Source: Arthrobacter sp. B3I4
Lineage (GTDB): Bacteria > Actinomycetota > Actinomycetes > Actinomycetales > Micrococcaceae
Direction of reading: 5' to 3'
Assembly: GCF_030816855.1 (NCBI RefSeq)
Contig: NZ_JAUSYK010000001.1
Location: 1,364,001-1,428,000 of the forward strand
DNA length: 64,000 nt
In this document: positions 25,406-33,335 of the stretch, one piece after another
How positions within the stretch are numbered: the stretch's first letter is position 1
How the letters are laid out: every line of letters begins with the position of its first letter
Notes under the pieces: generated by a model
Told to the model about the DNA's origin: nothing
Database searches by the model: none
What the model saw: the letters and a program-made list of their open reading frames with translations, nothing else
Position numbers and translations under genes: made by a program

Positions 25406-27553
25406 ATGGCCAAAGGAATATATGTCAGCGCGACGACCCCGGGATCCGGTAAATCGCTCATAGCCTTGGGCCTCGCGGATACCCTGCACCGGCATGCGGA
25501 CCGCATCGGCTTTTTCAAGCCCGTCGTGCACGGCAGCGCCGCCGCGGACCCGATGGTCACGCTGATGAAGTCCCGCTTTGACCTTGACGATGACCGCTGC
25601 CGCAGCGGCCTGACCTTCGAAGAGGTCCGCGGACTGCTCGCCGAGGGAAAGCGCGAGGAGATCGACTCCCGCTGCGTCGAAATCTTCGCCGAGATGTCCC
25701 GGCATTGCGACGTGGTGATCATCGAGGGCACGGACCTGACCGGCCAGGACGCCGCCGTCGAGTTCGACCTCAACGCCCGGCTGGCCAACAACCTTTCGGC
25801 GCCGGTGGTCGCCGTCGTCGGAGCGAAAGGCCGCACCGTCGCCGAAACCGCGGACGCCGTCGAAGTGGCCCGCAAGGAACTCCTCGCCGAGCGTTGCGCC
25901 CTGCTGGCCATCATGGTCAACCGCGCCGATCCCGACGAGCTGGAGCGCATCGCCGCGGCCGTTCGGCCGGGGGCCTCCGGCCGTCCGGTCTACGTATTCC
26001 CCGAACTGGAGGACATCGCCCGGCCCACCACGGGGGAAGTCGCCGCCGCTTTGGGCATCGGCCAGGTGGCAGGGCTGCCGGACCTGGAACGCGACGTGCA
26101 CTCGGTCAAGGTTGCTGCCATGAACGTTGCCAACTTTCTGCACGTGCTCGACGACGGCGCGCTGGTGATCGTGCCGGGCGACCGGGCCGACGTGCTGGTG
26201 GCGTGCCTGGCGTCGTCGTTCTCGCCGGAGTTCCCGGTGCCGTCGGCGCTGATCCTGACCGGCGGCCTGGCGCCGGATCCCACCATCTACTCGCTGCTGG
26301 CCCAGGCGCCCTTTCCGATCTTCGCGGCTCCGGATGACACCTATGTGACCGCCAAACGCGTCTCCGAGGTGCGCAGTGAAATCTGGTCCGGCCACCGGCG
26401 CAAGGTGGCCTCCGCGCTGGGTCTGTGGTCCAAACGGGTGGACGAGGCGGAACTGCTGGAACGGCTGCACCTGCCCCGGCCGGAGCGGATGACGCCGCTG
26501 CGCTTCCTGCACGATCTGATCGAACGGGCCCGGTCGCAGCGCCGTCACATCGTGCTGCCCGAGGGCAAGGACATCCGGATTCTGCGCGCCGCGGAGATCC
26601 TGCACCGCCGCGATGTCTGCGAGCTCACCCTGCTGGGGCGCGAGGCCGAAGTCCGCGAGCTGGCAGCCACCCAGGGCATTGACCTGACCGGCATCCACAT
26701 CGTTGACCCGGCCACCTCGGAACTGCGCCAAGGCTTCGCGCGGAAATACGCGGAGCTCCGCGCGCACAAGGGTGTGGACCTGGCGAAGGCGCTTGAGGTG
26801 CTGCAGGACGAAAGCTACTTCGGCACCATGATGGTCCAGCTCGGCGTCGTGGACGGCATGGTCTCCGGAGCCGCGCACACCACGGCGCACACCATCCGGC
26901 CGGCCCTGGAGTTTGTGAAGACCCGCGAGGGCGTCAAAATCGTCTCCTCGGTGTTCCTCATGCTGATGCCGGACCGGGTGCTGGTCTACGGTGACTGCGC
27001 CGTGAACCCCGAGCCCAACGTCGAACAGCTCGCCGACATCGCCCTGGCCTCTGCGGAAACGGCGGCCCAGTTCGGCGTTGAGCCGCGCGTGGCGATGCTC
27101 TCGTACTCCACCGGCGGCTCCGGCGCGGGTGAAGCAGTCGACGCCGTCCGGCAGGCCACCGAACTGGTGCGCGCACGCCGGCCGGACCTCGCGGTGGAGG
27201 GACCGATCCAGTACGACGCCGCCGTCGACGCTGCCATTGCCGAGTCGAAAATGCCTGGCTCGTCGGTGGCCGGCCAGGCGACGGTGTTCATCTTCCCGGA
27301 CCTGAACACCGGCAACAACACCTACAAGGCGGTCCAGCAGTCCTCCGGCGCGGTCGCCGTCGGGCCGGTCCTGCAGGGCCTCCGCAAACCGGTCAATGAC
27401 CTGTCCCGCGGCTGCACGGTCGACGACATCCTGAACACCGTAGCGATCACCGCGATCCAGGCCCAGGTAGTTCCGCCACAGGCGGCGCCGGTACCATTCC
27501 CGGCCGCCGCAGCCCAGACCGCACCCGTTTTGTCCGTCGAAGCCAAGGCTTAG
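25406..27553 (+). CDS. pta: phosphate acetyltransferase
   Basis: 715 residues from the ATG at 25406 (MAKGIYVSAT); an ATG at 25394 would add four residues. It is the long three-domain form. An N-terminal P-loop dethiobiotin-synthase-like domain (TTPGSGKSLIALGL) is followed by a DRTGG domain (~210-320) and the catalytic PTA domain (~370-690; FPDLNTGNNTYKAVQ, STGGSGAGEAV). It interconverts acetyl-CoA and acetyl phosphate. Followed 8 bases later by ackA, forming the acetate overflow/activation operon. Confidence 0.95.
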   Translation: MAKGIYVSATTPGSGKSLIALGLADTLHRHADRIGFFKPVVHGSAAADPMVTLMKSRFDLDDDRCRSGLTFEEVRGLLAEGKREEIDSRCVEIFAEMSRHCDVVIIEGTDLTGQDAAVEFDLNARLANNLSAPVVAVVGAKGRTVAETADAVEVARKELLAERCALLAIMVNRADPDELERIAAAVRPGASGRPVYVFPELEDIARPTTGEVAAALGIGQVAGLPDLERDVHSVKVAAMNVANFLHVLDDGALVIVPGDRADVLVACLASSFSPEFPVPSALILTGGLAPDPTIYSLLAQAPFPIFAAPDDTYVTAKRVSEVRSEIWSGHRRKVASALGLWSKRVDEAELLERLHLPRPERMTPLRFLHDLIERARSQRRHIVLPEGKDIRILRAAEILHRRDVCELTLLGREAEVRELAATQGIDLTGIHIVDPATSELRQGFARKYAELRAHKGVDLAKALEVLQDESYFGTMMVQLGVVDGMVSGAAHTTAHTIRPALEFVKTREGVKIVSSVFLMLMPDRVLVYGDCAVNPEPNVEQLADIALASAETAAQFGVEPRVAMLSYSTGGSGAGEAVDAVRQATELVRARRPDLAVEGPIQYDAAVDAAIAESKMPGSSVAGQATVFIFPDLNTGNNTYKAVQQSSGAVAVGPVLQGLRKPVNDLSRGCTVDDILNTVAITAIQAQVVPPQAAPVPFPAAAAQTAPVLSVEAKA

Positions 27554-27561
27554 GAGGCCCC

Positions 27562-28731
27562 ATGCTCGTGCTCGTCATCAACTCCGGCTCGTCCTCACTG
27601 AAGTACCAGGTCCGTGACGTGGAGGCCGGCAGCGTCCTGGCCGAGGGGCTGGTGGAGAAGATCGGGATGGGCAACGGCGGCGACGGCGACGGCGAGATCG
27701 TGGGTCCGCGCGACCACGCGGAGGCGCTGGAACAGGTGGATGGCGCCATCCACGAGGCGCTGGGCAGCCGGACGCTCGATGCGGTGGGCCACCGGGTCGT
27801 GCACGGCGGCGAGCGCTTCTCCGAACCGGTGCTGATCAACAACGAGATCACCCGCGCGATCGAGCGGCTGAACCCGCTCGCGCCGCTGCACAACCCGGCC
27901 AACGTGCTCGGCATCCGCGCCATCACCAAAAAGTGGCCCCAGCTGCCCCAGGTCGCCGTCTTCGACACCGCCTTCCACCGCACCCTGCCCGAGCACGCCT
28001 GGCGCTACGCCGTGCCGGACGAGCTCTACACAAACCACGGCATCCGGCGCTACGGCTTCCACGGGACGTCGAATGAATACGTGGCGCACCGCTCCGCGGT
28101 GCTGCTGGATCTGCCGCCGGAGGAGTTCGACGCCGTGATCGCCCACCTGGGCAACGGCGCCTCCGTCACCGCCATCCGCGGCGGCAAATCCATCGACACC
28201 TCCATGGGGTTCACGCCGCTCGAGGGCCTCGTGATGGGCACCCGTTCCGGTGACCTGGACCCCTCCATCCTGGTGTTCCTGGGCCGGGCCGGTTGGTCCG
28301 CCGAGGACATTGACTCCATGCTCAACCGGCAGTCCGGGCTCAAGGGCCTGGCGGGGAACAATGACATGCGCTCGGTGGTGGAGGCAGCCGAGGCGGGGGA
28401 TGCCCGGTCGGCCATGGCGCTCGCGGTCGCGTCCTACCGGCTGGCGAAGTACATCGGCGGGTACCACGTGGCCGTGGGCGGCGCGAAGGCCCTGGTCTTC
28501 ACCGCCGGGATCGGTGAAAACTCGCACCAGTTCCGCAGCCTGGTTGCCGAACGGCTGGGCGCCCTCGGCGTGGAACTCGACACTGTGCTGAACCGCCAGC
28601 AATCCAAGGAACCCCGGGTCATTTCGACGCCGGAATCGGCCCTGCCGGTGCTGGTGGTCCCCACCGATGAGGAGCTGGCGATCGCGGAGGCGACCGCCGC
28701 CGTCGTCGCTGATGCATCCGTTGCTCCATAA
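27562..28731 (+). CDS. ackA: acetate kinase
   Basis: 389 residues, standard length. All ASKHA landmarks are present: VINSGSSSLKYQV, GHRVVHGGE, FDTAFHRTLP, RYGFHGTSNEYV and FTAGIGENS. It transfers phosphate between acetyl phosphate and ADP, completing the Pta-AckA pathway. The final codons and stop (Ala-Pro-stop) lie inside a dispersed palindromic repeat (28721-28780), so the repeat probably forms the 3' end of the pta-ackA transcript. Confidence 0.96.
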   Translation: MLVLVINSGSSSLKYQVRDVEAGSVLAEGLVEKIGMGNGGDGDGEIVGPRDHAEALEQVDGAIHEALGSRTLDAVGHRVVHGGERFSEPVLINNEITRAIERLNPLAPLHNPANVLGIRAITKKWPQLPQVAVFDTAFHRTLPEHAWRYAVPDELYTNHGIRRYGFHGTSNEYVAHRSAVLLDLPPEEFDAVIAHLGNGASVTAIRGGKSIDTSMGFTPLEGLVMGTRSGDLDPSILVFLGRAGWSAEDIDSMLNRQSGLKGLAGNNDMRSVVEAAEAGDARSAMALAVASYRLAKYIGGYHVAVGGAKALVFTAGIGENSHQFRSLVAERLGALGVELDTVLNRQQSKEPRVISTPESALPVLVVPTDEELAIAEATAAVVADASVAP

Positions 28732-28780
28732 CGGCCGTTTACCCGCTCCAAAACGGTCTTTACCGAGCAAGGGATGGGTA
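28721..28780. repeat. dispersed palindromic repeat, family A copy 1
   Basis: Arms at 28721-28740 and 28751-28770 pair at 16 of 20 positions (outer TTGCTC/GAGCAA exact) around a 10-base loop. It ends with GAGCAAGGGATGGG, the right-end signature shared with copies at 33258-33324 and 60626-60682. It contains the ackA stop codon. Confidence 0.75.
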
Positions 28781-28791
28781 GCGTGGGGGTT

Positions 28792-29379
28792 ATGACCGTA
28801 CAGAACCTTCCCCTGCGACTGCCCCTGCGGACGGATCGGCTGGTGCTGCGCCGCTTCGAGGCCGGGGACCTCGACGCCTTCCACGCCTACCACTCCCTGC
28901 CTGAGACCGCCCGGTTCCTGCCGAGGGAAGCCAAAAGCTACACCCAGTCGATGGAATCCGTCGGCAAATACGCCAACTTCGTCTTCGAGAAGGAAGGCGA
29001 CTGGATCTGCCTGGCGATCGAAGCGGCGGACGCGCCCGGGCTGCTCGGCGAAGTGGTGCTGAAGTGGCTGCCCGGCTGCGGCCAAGCCGAAATCGGCTGG
29101 AGCCTCGCTCCGGAGGCCCGCGGGAAAGGGTACGCGGCCGAGGCGGCGTCCGAGGTGCTGAGGCTCGGCTTCGAGGAGCTCGGCTTCCACCGGATCAACG
29201 CCAAACTCGACGCCCTCAATACCGCGTCCGCCGCACTGTGCGAGCGTCTCGGCATGCGCCTGGAATCCACCCAGGTGGACAAGTGGCACTACAAGGGTCA
29301 GTGGGCCACTGAGGTCGTTTATGCGCTGCTCGCCGAGGAGTGGCAAGGCCGACGGCGGACCACGGACTCAACGGTTTGA
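28792..29379 (+). CDS. GNAT family N-acetyltransferase (RimJ/RimL-like)
   Basis: 195 residues from the ATG at 28792 (MTVQNLPLRL), preferred over a start 18 bases upstream because GGGGG is close. Typical RimJ/L phrases are LRTDRLVLRRFEAGDLDAF at the start, the acetyl-CoA loop EARGKGYAAEAASEV, and ELGFHRINAKLDALNTAS. It transfers acetyl from acetyl-CoA to an unknown amine. It sits between a family A repeat and a family B palindrome; probably monocistronic. Confidence 0.88.
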   Translation: MTVQNLPLRLPLRTDRLVLRRFEAGDLDAFHAYHSLPETARFLPREAKSYTQSMESVGKYANFVFEKEGDWICLAIEAADAPGLLGEVVLKWLPGCGQAEIGWSLAPEARGKGYAAEAASEVLRLGFEELGFHRINAKLDALNTASAALCERLGMRLESTQVDKWHYKGQWATEVVYALLAEEWQGRRRTTDSTV

Positions 29380-29380
29380 C

Positions 29381-29424
29381 GAAGGTGGCCGCTATTGGGA
29401 TTCCATAGCGGCCATCTTTGGCAA
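29381..29424. repeat. palindromic repeat, family B copy 1
   Basis: GGCCGCTAT (29387-29395) pairs exactly with ATAGCGGCC (29405-29413) around a short loop, with weaker outer pairing to GCCATCTTTGGC. The core TTCCATAGCGGCCAT is identical in copy 2 at 29753-29797. It begins 2 bases after the acetyltransferase stop and may act as a terminator. Confidence 0.7.
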
Positions 29425-29752
29425 CTGAGCGTCTGAACCGGTCCGGCCGTGCTGGCTGCCGTTCCCGGCGGGTATTCACTGGGCCCGGGGTGGGAGCCGG
29501 GGCCCGACGCTCCTGCCCAGTTACTGGTGTCCGCACCGCCTCTGTCGGCGGCCAATCCGTGAAATTCCGCGGAATCTCCGGGACCCGTCCGGGCGCGGTG
29601 CCGGGTAACTGGGCTGGAGCGCGCGATGATCCGGCGGGCGTGGCTACACGGACACCCCGACGCCGGGCATGCCACCCAGGTGCGAGCTAGGGTTCCCGCC
29701 GCGCGGGCCCTCCCGGGATCTGCTGCCGTTGGACCGCCGAAGAGTTGTCGAT

Positions 29753-29797
29753 TAGCCAAGAATGGCCGCTACGGGGGTTCCATAGCGGCCATTCTTG
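29753..29797. repeat. palindromic repeat, family B copy 2
   Basis: Perfect 17-base arms, GCCAAGAATGGCCGCTA (29753-29769) and its complement (29781-29797), around an 11-base loop. It shares TTCCATAGCGGCCAT with copy 1. It lies about 100 bases beyond the M50 protease stop and could end that minus-strand transcript. Confidence 0.8.
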
Positions 29798-29898
29798 GCG
29801 AACGGGCGACCTTGCCGTGGCGGGACGCAGCAGCTTCCGGGCAGGCCGGCGGAACGGTCGAACGGTCGACCTTGCCTCGGCAGGATGCCCTGGATGCC

Positions 29899-32355
29899 CT
29901 ACGGCGCCGGCGGGGCCGTTGTCGCAGGAGCGGCCGACGTCGGTACAGGCGCTGGTTCGGTGGCGCCACCGGTGGGCTGGCCGGCGTCCGGAGTAACCGT
30001 TGGTGCCAACGTGGGCTCCGGCGCGGGCGCGGCGGGTTCGCCTGGCACCGGCGGTGCTGTCGTCCCGGCTTCCTCCGAGGCAGGCGGCAGGGTGGCGCCG
30101 GGGGACGCGGCTGGTGCGGGAGACTGCGTAGCGCCCGGGGAGGCCGTTGGCGTGGGGACGCCCGACCCGCCCGGAGTGGCGCTGGGATCGGTCCGGACGA
30201 TCTCCATGATTTGTTCCTTGAAGGCCTCCAACTTGCCCTCGATCTCGGCGAGCGGGACGTTCTGCAGGCTCCGGCCATATTCGGCGATCTGCTGCCACAA
30301 CGCGTTGAGCCGGGTCATGCCGTCGGCGCTGAGCGGGCCGTCCAGGGTGAGGACCAACTGGCTGGCCAGTGCGTAGGTGAGGCAGCCAAGGCAGTTGTAG
30401 TTGGCGGCGGTCGAGAGGTTCTCCGGAACAACGACGTCGGCCTGCCCCACAATGAGCACCACCTGGAACCCCACCGCAATGGCGGCGCAGTCCGTGCAGC
30501 TTGCGAACGCGTTCGCCTCGTTGCGGTTGCGGACGTCTTCCCCGTCCTCGGCCCACACAAGGGCGAACGCCACGTCGTAGACCACGGAGCCGTCGGTGGT
30601 GTTGACCGCAAGCGACTGGTTGCCGCCCTCCTCAGGTGCCGGCGGCATATCGAAAGGGAACACCCAGGACGGCGCCGCCGTCGTGGTGCCCGAGCCGCCG
30701 GACCCGCCCGAACCGTCGGAGGTCCCCGACCCGCCGGACCCGCCAGAACCGGACGTCTGACCAGCTGCGTCGCGGGGGACCAGCACCATGCTCAGCTGCG
30801 GCGCCTCGCGGGTGGGTTTCTTCGAACCGGCGGGCCACAGCGCCGTGGTCCGGCCGGCCTGACCCTGCTTGAGATGGCGCCCGGAAACAGCCGGGAAAAC
30901 CGCCGTGGTGACGTCGCTGAGCGTGCCGCGCTCGTAGGGTTGCACGGGCCGGTAGCTCTCCGCGCCGGGCCACCACGCCCAGGCAAGGCCCGCGATGACG
31001 GCTCCGACCGCAGCCATCGCGACAGCGCGCTGTATCGTCTTGCCCCGGGTCTTTTGCCACAAGTTGGTGATGAGCTGACGGCCGGTGCGCAGCAGGATGT
31101 ACAAGATGCCGAGGACCGGCAGCGCTATGCAGAGGACGGCCAGCACGCGCACGGCAGCGTCGGCAAAGTCCCCCGCGCCCACGCTGTGGGAGAGCATGGC
31201 TTGCTGCTTCCAGCCGCTGGCCCAGGCTGTGCCGAGGATCCGCGGCAGCGCCAGCACCATGCTGACGATGCTGAAGGCCAGCAACGGCACCGTGATCAGC
31301 ACCCACGCAGTAACGACGGCGCGTGCCCAGGGCTTCAGCAGCTGCGCCTCGGGATCGGTACGGCGCCAGGGGATCAGGGCGAGCAAGGTCGGTTTGATCC
31401 GCTGGAACAGGTCAGGGACGCCGGTTGCGTCGGCCAGGATGTGGTACCCGTCGAAGCGGACCATGGGCAGCAGTTGCCGGACCATCTGAAGAATCTGGGT
31501 GACCACCACCAGCAGCAACGCGTCAAAGCCGGTGGCCCACCAGATGCCCATGATGGCGACGGCGACGATCGCGTTGAAGTACAGCCCGCCCAGGTCGGTG
31601 CGGATGCGGCCGGCCCGGCCCAGCCGGTAGGAGTCGGTGACGTCGGTGTAGAACGCCGGCCACATCAGGTACAGCCCCGTGCCCATGGCGCCGGGGGTTG
31701 CCCCGCCGCGACGGGCGGCGGCGGCATGCCCGAATTCGTGGAAGCCTGCCGACAGCACCGTGACCAACAGGATCAGCAGCACCAGGCCGGGGTTGGCGAA
31801 GGCGTCGTGCGTGGCCGAAGCCAGCCCCTTGACCATCAGCACCCACCAGCAGGCGGCGAGGAAAGCGGCCGTCACGGCGACGACGAGCAGCGGATTGAAC
31901 AGTGCAACGAACGGTGCGGTCAGTTTCCGCGTACGTTCCGGGTCCGTCACGGTGTACCGGAACCGCATCCCCAAGAGCGGATTCGATTTCTTGACTTCCG
32001 GCTGGGAACCGTCGGCGAGCCGCAGGACGCCCAACGGGAGCAGCTGCGTGTCGATGAGTGTCTGTACGTTCGCCGCGCTGACCTGCTTACCGGAAGCGTT
32101 ACCGGCATGCTGCGCGATCTCTTCGAGGCTGCGGCTGCCGTCCACGGCCTCAAGCACCTGGTAAAGCAGGGGCGTCAGCTGGAGCGTTTGTCCGTCGGCG
32201 CGGCGGACCAGGGACGGGGCCTGCTTGTAGCCGGAGCCCTTCGTCTGGCCGATCAGTTGGACGCCGTCGGCCAAGGCAGGGGGCGGCAAGGTGCCCGGGG
32301 CAGCAGAGGCCGGCGGGCCGTCCTGCGCGGACGGCCCGCCTTGCACGGTAGTCAT
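29899..32355 (-). CDS. membrane M50-type zinc metalloprotease with PqqD-like N-terminal domain and CxxC C-terminal domain
   Basis: 818 residues from the ATG at 32355, 7 bases after the upstream gene's stop. Residues ~1-35 are disordered. Residues ~42-118 look like a PqqD/RRE winged helix (LTPLLYQVLEAVDGSRSLEE). Around seven spans follow (~149-462) with the zinc motif HEFGH (206-210) and the third-ligand motif VRFDGYHILAD (~300). The outer C-terminal part has a Gly/Ser linker, then a domain with paired SCTDC and NCLGC cysteines, then a Pro/Thr/Ala tail. It resembles proteins annotated putative peptide zinc metalloprotease (YydH-like). It probably cleaves or exports its operon partner; this is inferred. 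Confidence 0.83.
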   Translation of the reverse strand: MTTVQGGPSAQDGPPASAAPGTLPPPALADGVQLIGQTKGSGYKQAPSLVRRADGQTLQLTPLLYQVLEAVDGSRSLEEIAQHAGNASGKQVSAANVQTLIDTQLLPLGVLRLADGSQPEVKKSNPLLGMRFRYTVTDPERTRKLTAPFVALFNPLLVVAVTAAFLAACWWVLMVKGLASATHDAFANPGLVLLILLVTVLSAGFHEFGHAAAARRGGATPGAMGTGLYLMWPAFYTDVTDSYRLGRAGRIRTDLGGLYFNAIVAVAIMGIWWATGFDALLLVVVTQILQMVRQLLPMVRFDGYHILADATGVPDLFQRIKPTLLALIPWRRTDPEAQLLKPWARAVVTAWVLITVPLLAFSIVSMVLALPRILGTAWASGWKQQAMLSHSVGAGDFADAAVRVLAVLCIALPVLGILYILLRTGRQLITNLWQKTRGKTIQRAVAMAAVGAVIAGLAWAWWPGAESYRPVQPYERGTLSDVTTAVFPAVSGRHLKQGQAGRTTALWPAGSKKPTREAPQLSMVLVPRDAAGQTSGSGGSGGSGTSDGSGGSGGSGTTTAAPSWVFPFDMPPAPEEGGNQSLAVNTTDGSVVYDVAFALVWAEDGEDVRNRNEANAFASCTDCAAIAVGFQVVLIVGQADVVVPENLSTAANYNCLGCLTYALASQLVLTLDGPLSADGMTRLNALWQQIAEYGRSLQNVPLAEIEGKLEAFKEQIMEIVRTDPSATPGGSGVPTPTASPGATQSPAPAASPGATLPPASEEAGTTAPPVPGEPAAPAPEPTLAPTVTPDAGQPTGGATEPAPVPTSAAPATTAPPAP

Positions 32356-32362
32356 CGAGTAG

Positions 32363-33145
32363 TTACTGCTGGATGTTCGACTGCTGGTCGGCCGAGGCCG
32401 TGGCCTCGCCCTCGATGTTCTGCGTGATGATCGCGTCCTGCTGCGACACGGCGTAGGCGTTGCTGTCGATGGACCCGATGTTGGCTGCCACCGCCGCATC
32501 GATCGGGGCGGCAACGTTGGCGTTGGCCGCCACTGCGCCGTTGATCGGCGCGGTAATTCCGGCGTTGGCGTCGAGGTTGACGTCGACGTTGAGGAGGTTG
32601 CCGTTGAGTGCCCCGGCGGCGTCGGTCGGCAGTGCGCCGAGATCGGGCGCCGTGCCGTCCGGGAGAACGTCCGTGGCACCGCCGACGACGCCGTCCACCG
32701 CCCCGTCCAGCGTTCCTCCCGGCAGGGTGCCGCCGGCGTCGACGGTCGCCCCGGAAGCATCCGCCAGAGTGCCGTCGGCGGTGCCGGCGTCACCTGCGGC
32801 GGCAGGAGCGCCGGAGTCTGCGGCCTGATCGATGCCGCTGTCCTGAAGGGAGGTGGCGTTCGCGTCGGCCGTGATGCCCTGGTTGATGATGACGCCCTGG
32901 TCGGAGAGGGCCTGAGCCTCCGAGCCGGCGGAGAGGATATTGGCGGAAGCCGCAGCGTCGATCGGCGCAGCCACGTTGGCGTTCGCCGCGACGGCAAGGT
33001 CGATCGGCGCGGCCGCATCGATGCCCAGGTTCAGGTCGGCGTTCAGGTCCAGTACGGAGGCGACTTCCTTGGCGGGCAGGGCGGTGGCACCCTCGACCAT
33101 CAGTTCCTCGTCGGACAATCCGTTCATGGTTTGGTCAGTACTCAC
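32363..33145 (-). CDS. acidic two-repeat protein with leader-like N-terminus, putative substrate of the adjacent M50 protease
   Basis: 260 residues from the GTG at 33145, preceded by GGAG at 6 bases; a GTG at 33166 would add 7 residues. The start MSTDQTMNGLSDEELMVEGA resembles a RiPP-type leader helix (LSDEEL). Two diverged repeats (~33-104 and ~185-258) share AVAANANVAAPIDAA and flank a Gly/Asp/Ala-rich linker. There is no Cys, Trp or Phe, very few basic residues and no signal peptide. Function unknown. Coupling to the PqqD-M50 gene suggests that it is recognised and processed by it. Confidence 0.75.
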   Translation of the reverse strand: MSTDQTMNGLSDEELMVEGATALPAKEVASVLDLNADLNLGIDAAAPIDLAVAANANVAAPIDAAASANILSAGSEAQALSDQGVIINQGITADANATSLQDSGIDQAADSGAPAAAGDAGTADGTLADASGATVDAGGTLPGGTLDGAVDGVVGGATDVLPDGTAPDLGALPTDAAGALNGNLLNVDVNLDANAGITAPINGAVAANANVAAPIDAAVAANIGSIDSNAYAVSQQDAIITQNIEGEATASADQQSNIQQ

Positions 33146-33257
33146 GAATGACTCCAGTTCCGGCACGGTTGCTGCTGCCCCCGATGAGCAGTTCCTCCAT
33201 CGATGTGCCTAATGCAGGTCAATAGTAAGCATGATGATCTTTGTTTGGCACTACCAG

Positions 33258-33324
33258 CCCATCGGGTACTCCGTTACGGCCGGTTTTGAGGTCCGAAAAC
33301 GACCGTAACGGAGCAATCGATGGG
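33258..33324. repeat. dispersed palindromic repeat, family A copy 2
   Basis: The longest copy: 30-base arms (33258-33287 and 33295-33324) pair at 24 of 30 positions, including the exact 11-base block CTCCGTTACGG/CCGTAACGGAG, around a 7-base loop. It ends GAGCAATCGATGGG. It lies between the ptrB stop and the upstream region of the two-repeat protein gene. Confidence 0.8.
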
Positions 33325-33335
33325 GGCGGGGAGCG

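Larger units (their letters stand above)
29380..29898. other. 519-base non-coding interval carrying two family B palindromes
   Basis: No frame here looks like a protein. It holds family B palindromes at 29381-29424 and 29753-29797, and an exact 10-base inverted repeat GCCCAGTTAC at 29515-29524 with its complement at 29605-29614. GC-rich low-complexity sequence fills the rest. It separates the acetyltransferase gene from the 3' end of the M50 protease gene. Confidence 0.6.

Noticed and set aside
25379..26890. 503-residue minus-strand frame
   Set aside because: Antisense shadow of pta.
29319..29759. 146-residue minus-strand frame in the non-coding interval
   Set aside because: Crosses both the end of the acetyltransferase gene and family B palindromes, and has a random-like composition.
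29626..32427. 933-residue plus-strand frame
   Set aside because: Antisense shadow of the M50 protease gene; Arg/Gly-rich with no domain.
32356..33018. Upstream extension of the M50 protease frame, making a 1039-residue protein
   Set aside because: The added part is Arg/Pro/Ser-rich, lies antisense-free but in another frame of the two-repeat gene, and shows no domain; the ATG at 32355 just after that gene fits better.
29899..33145. Daptide or lanthipeptide gene cluster
   Set aside because: No modifying enzyme, aminotransferase, methyltransferase or dedicated exporter is present, and the partner protein has no Cys and is too long for these classes.
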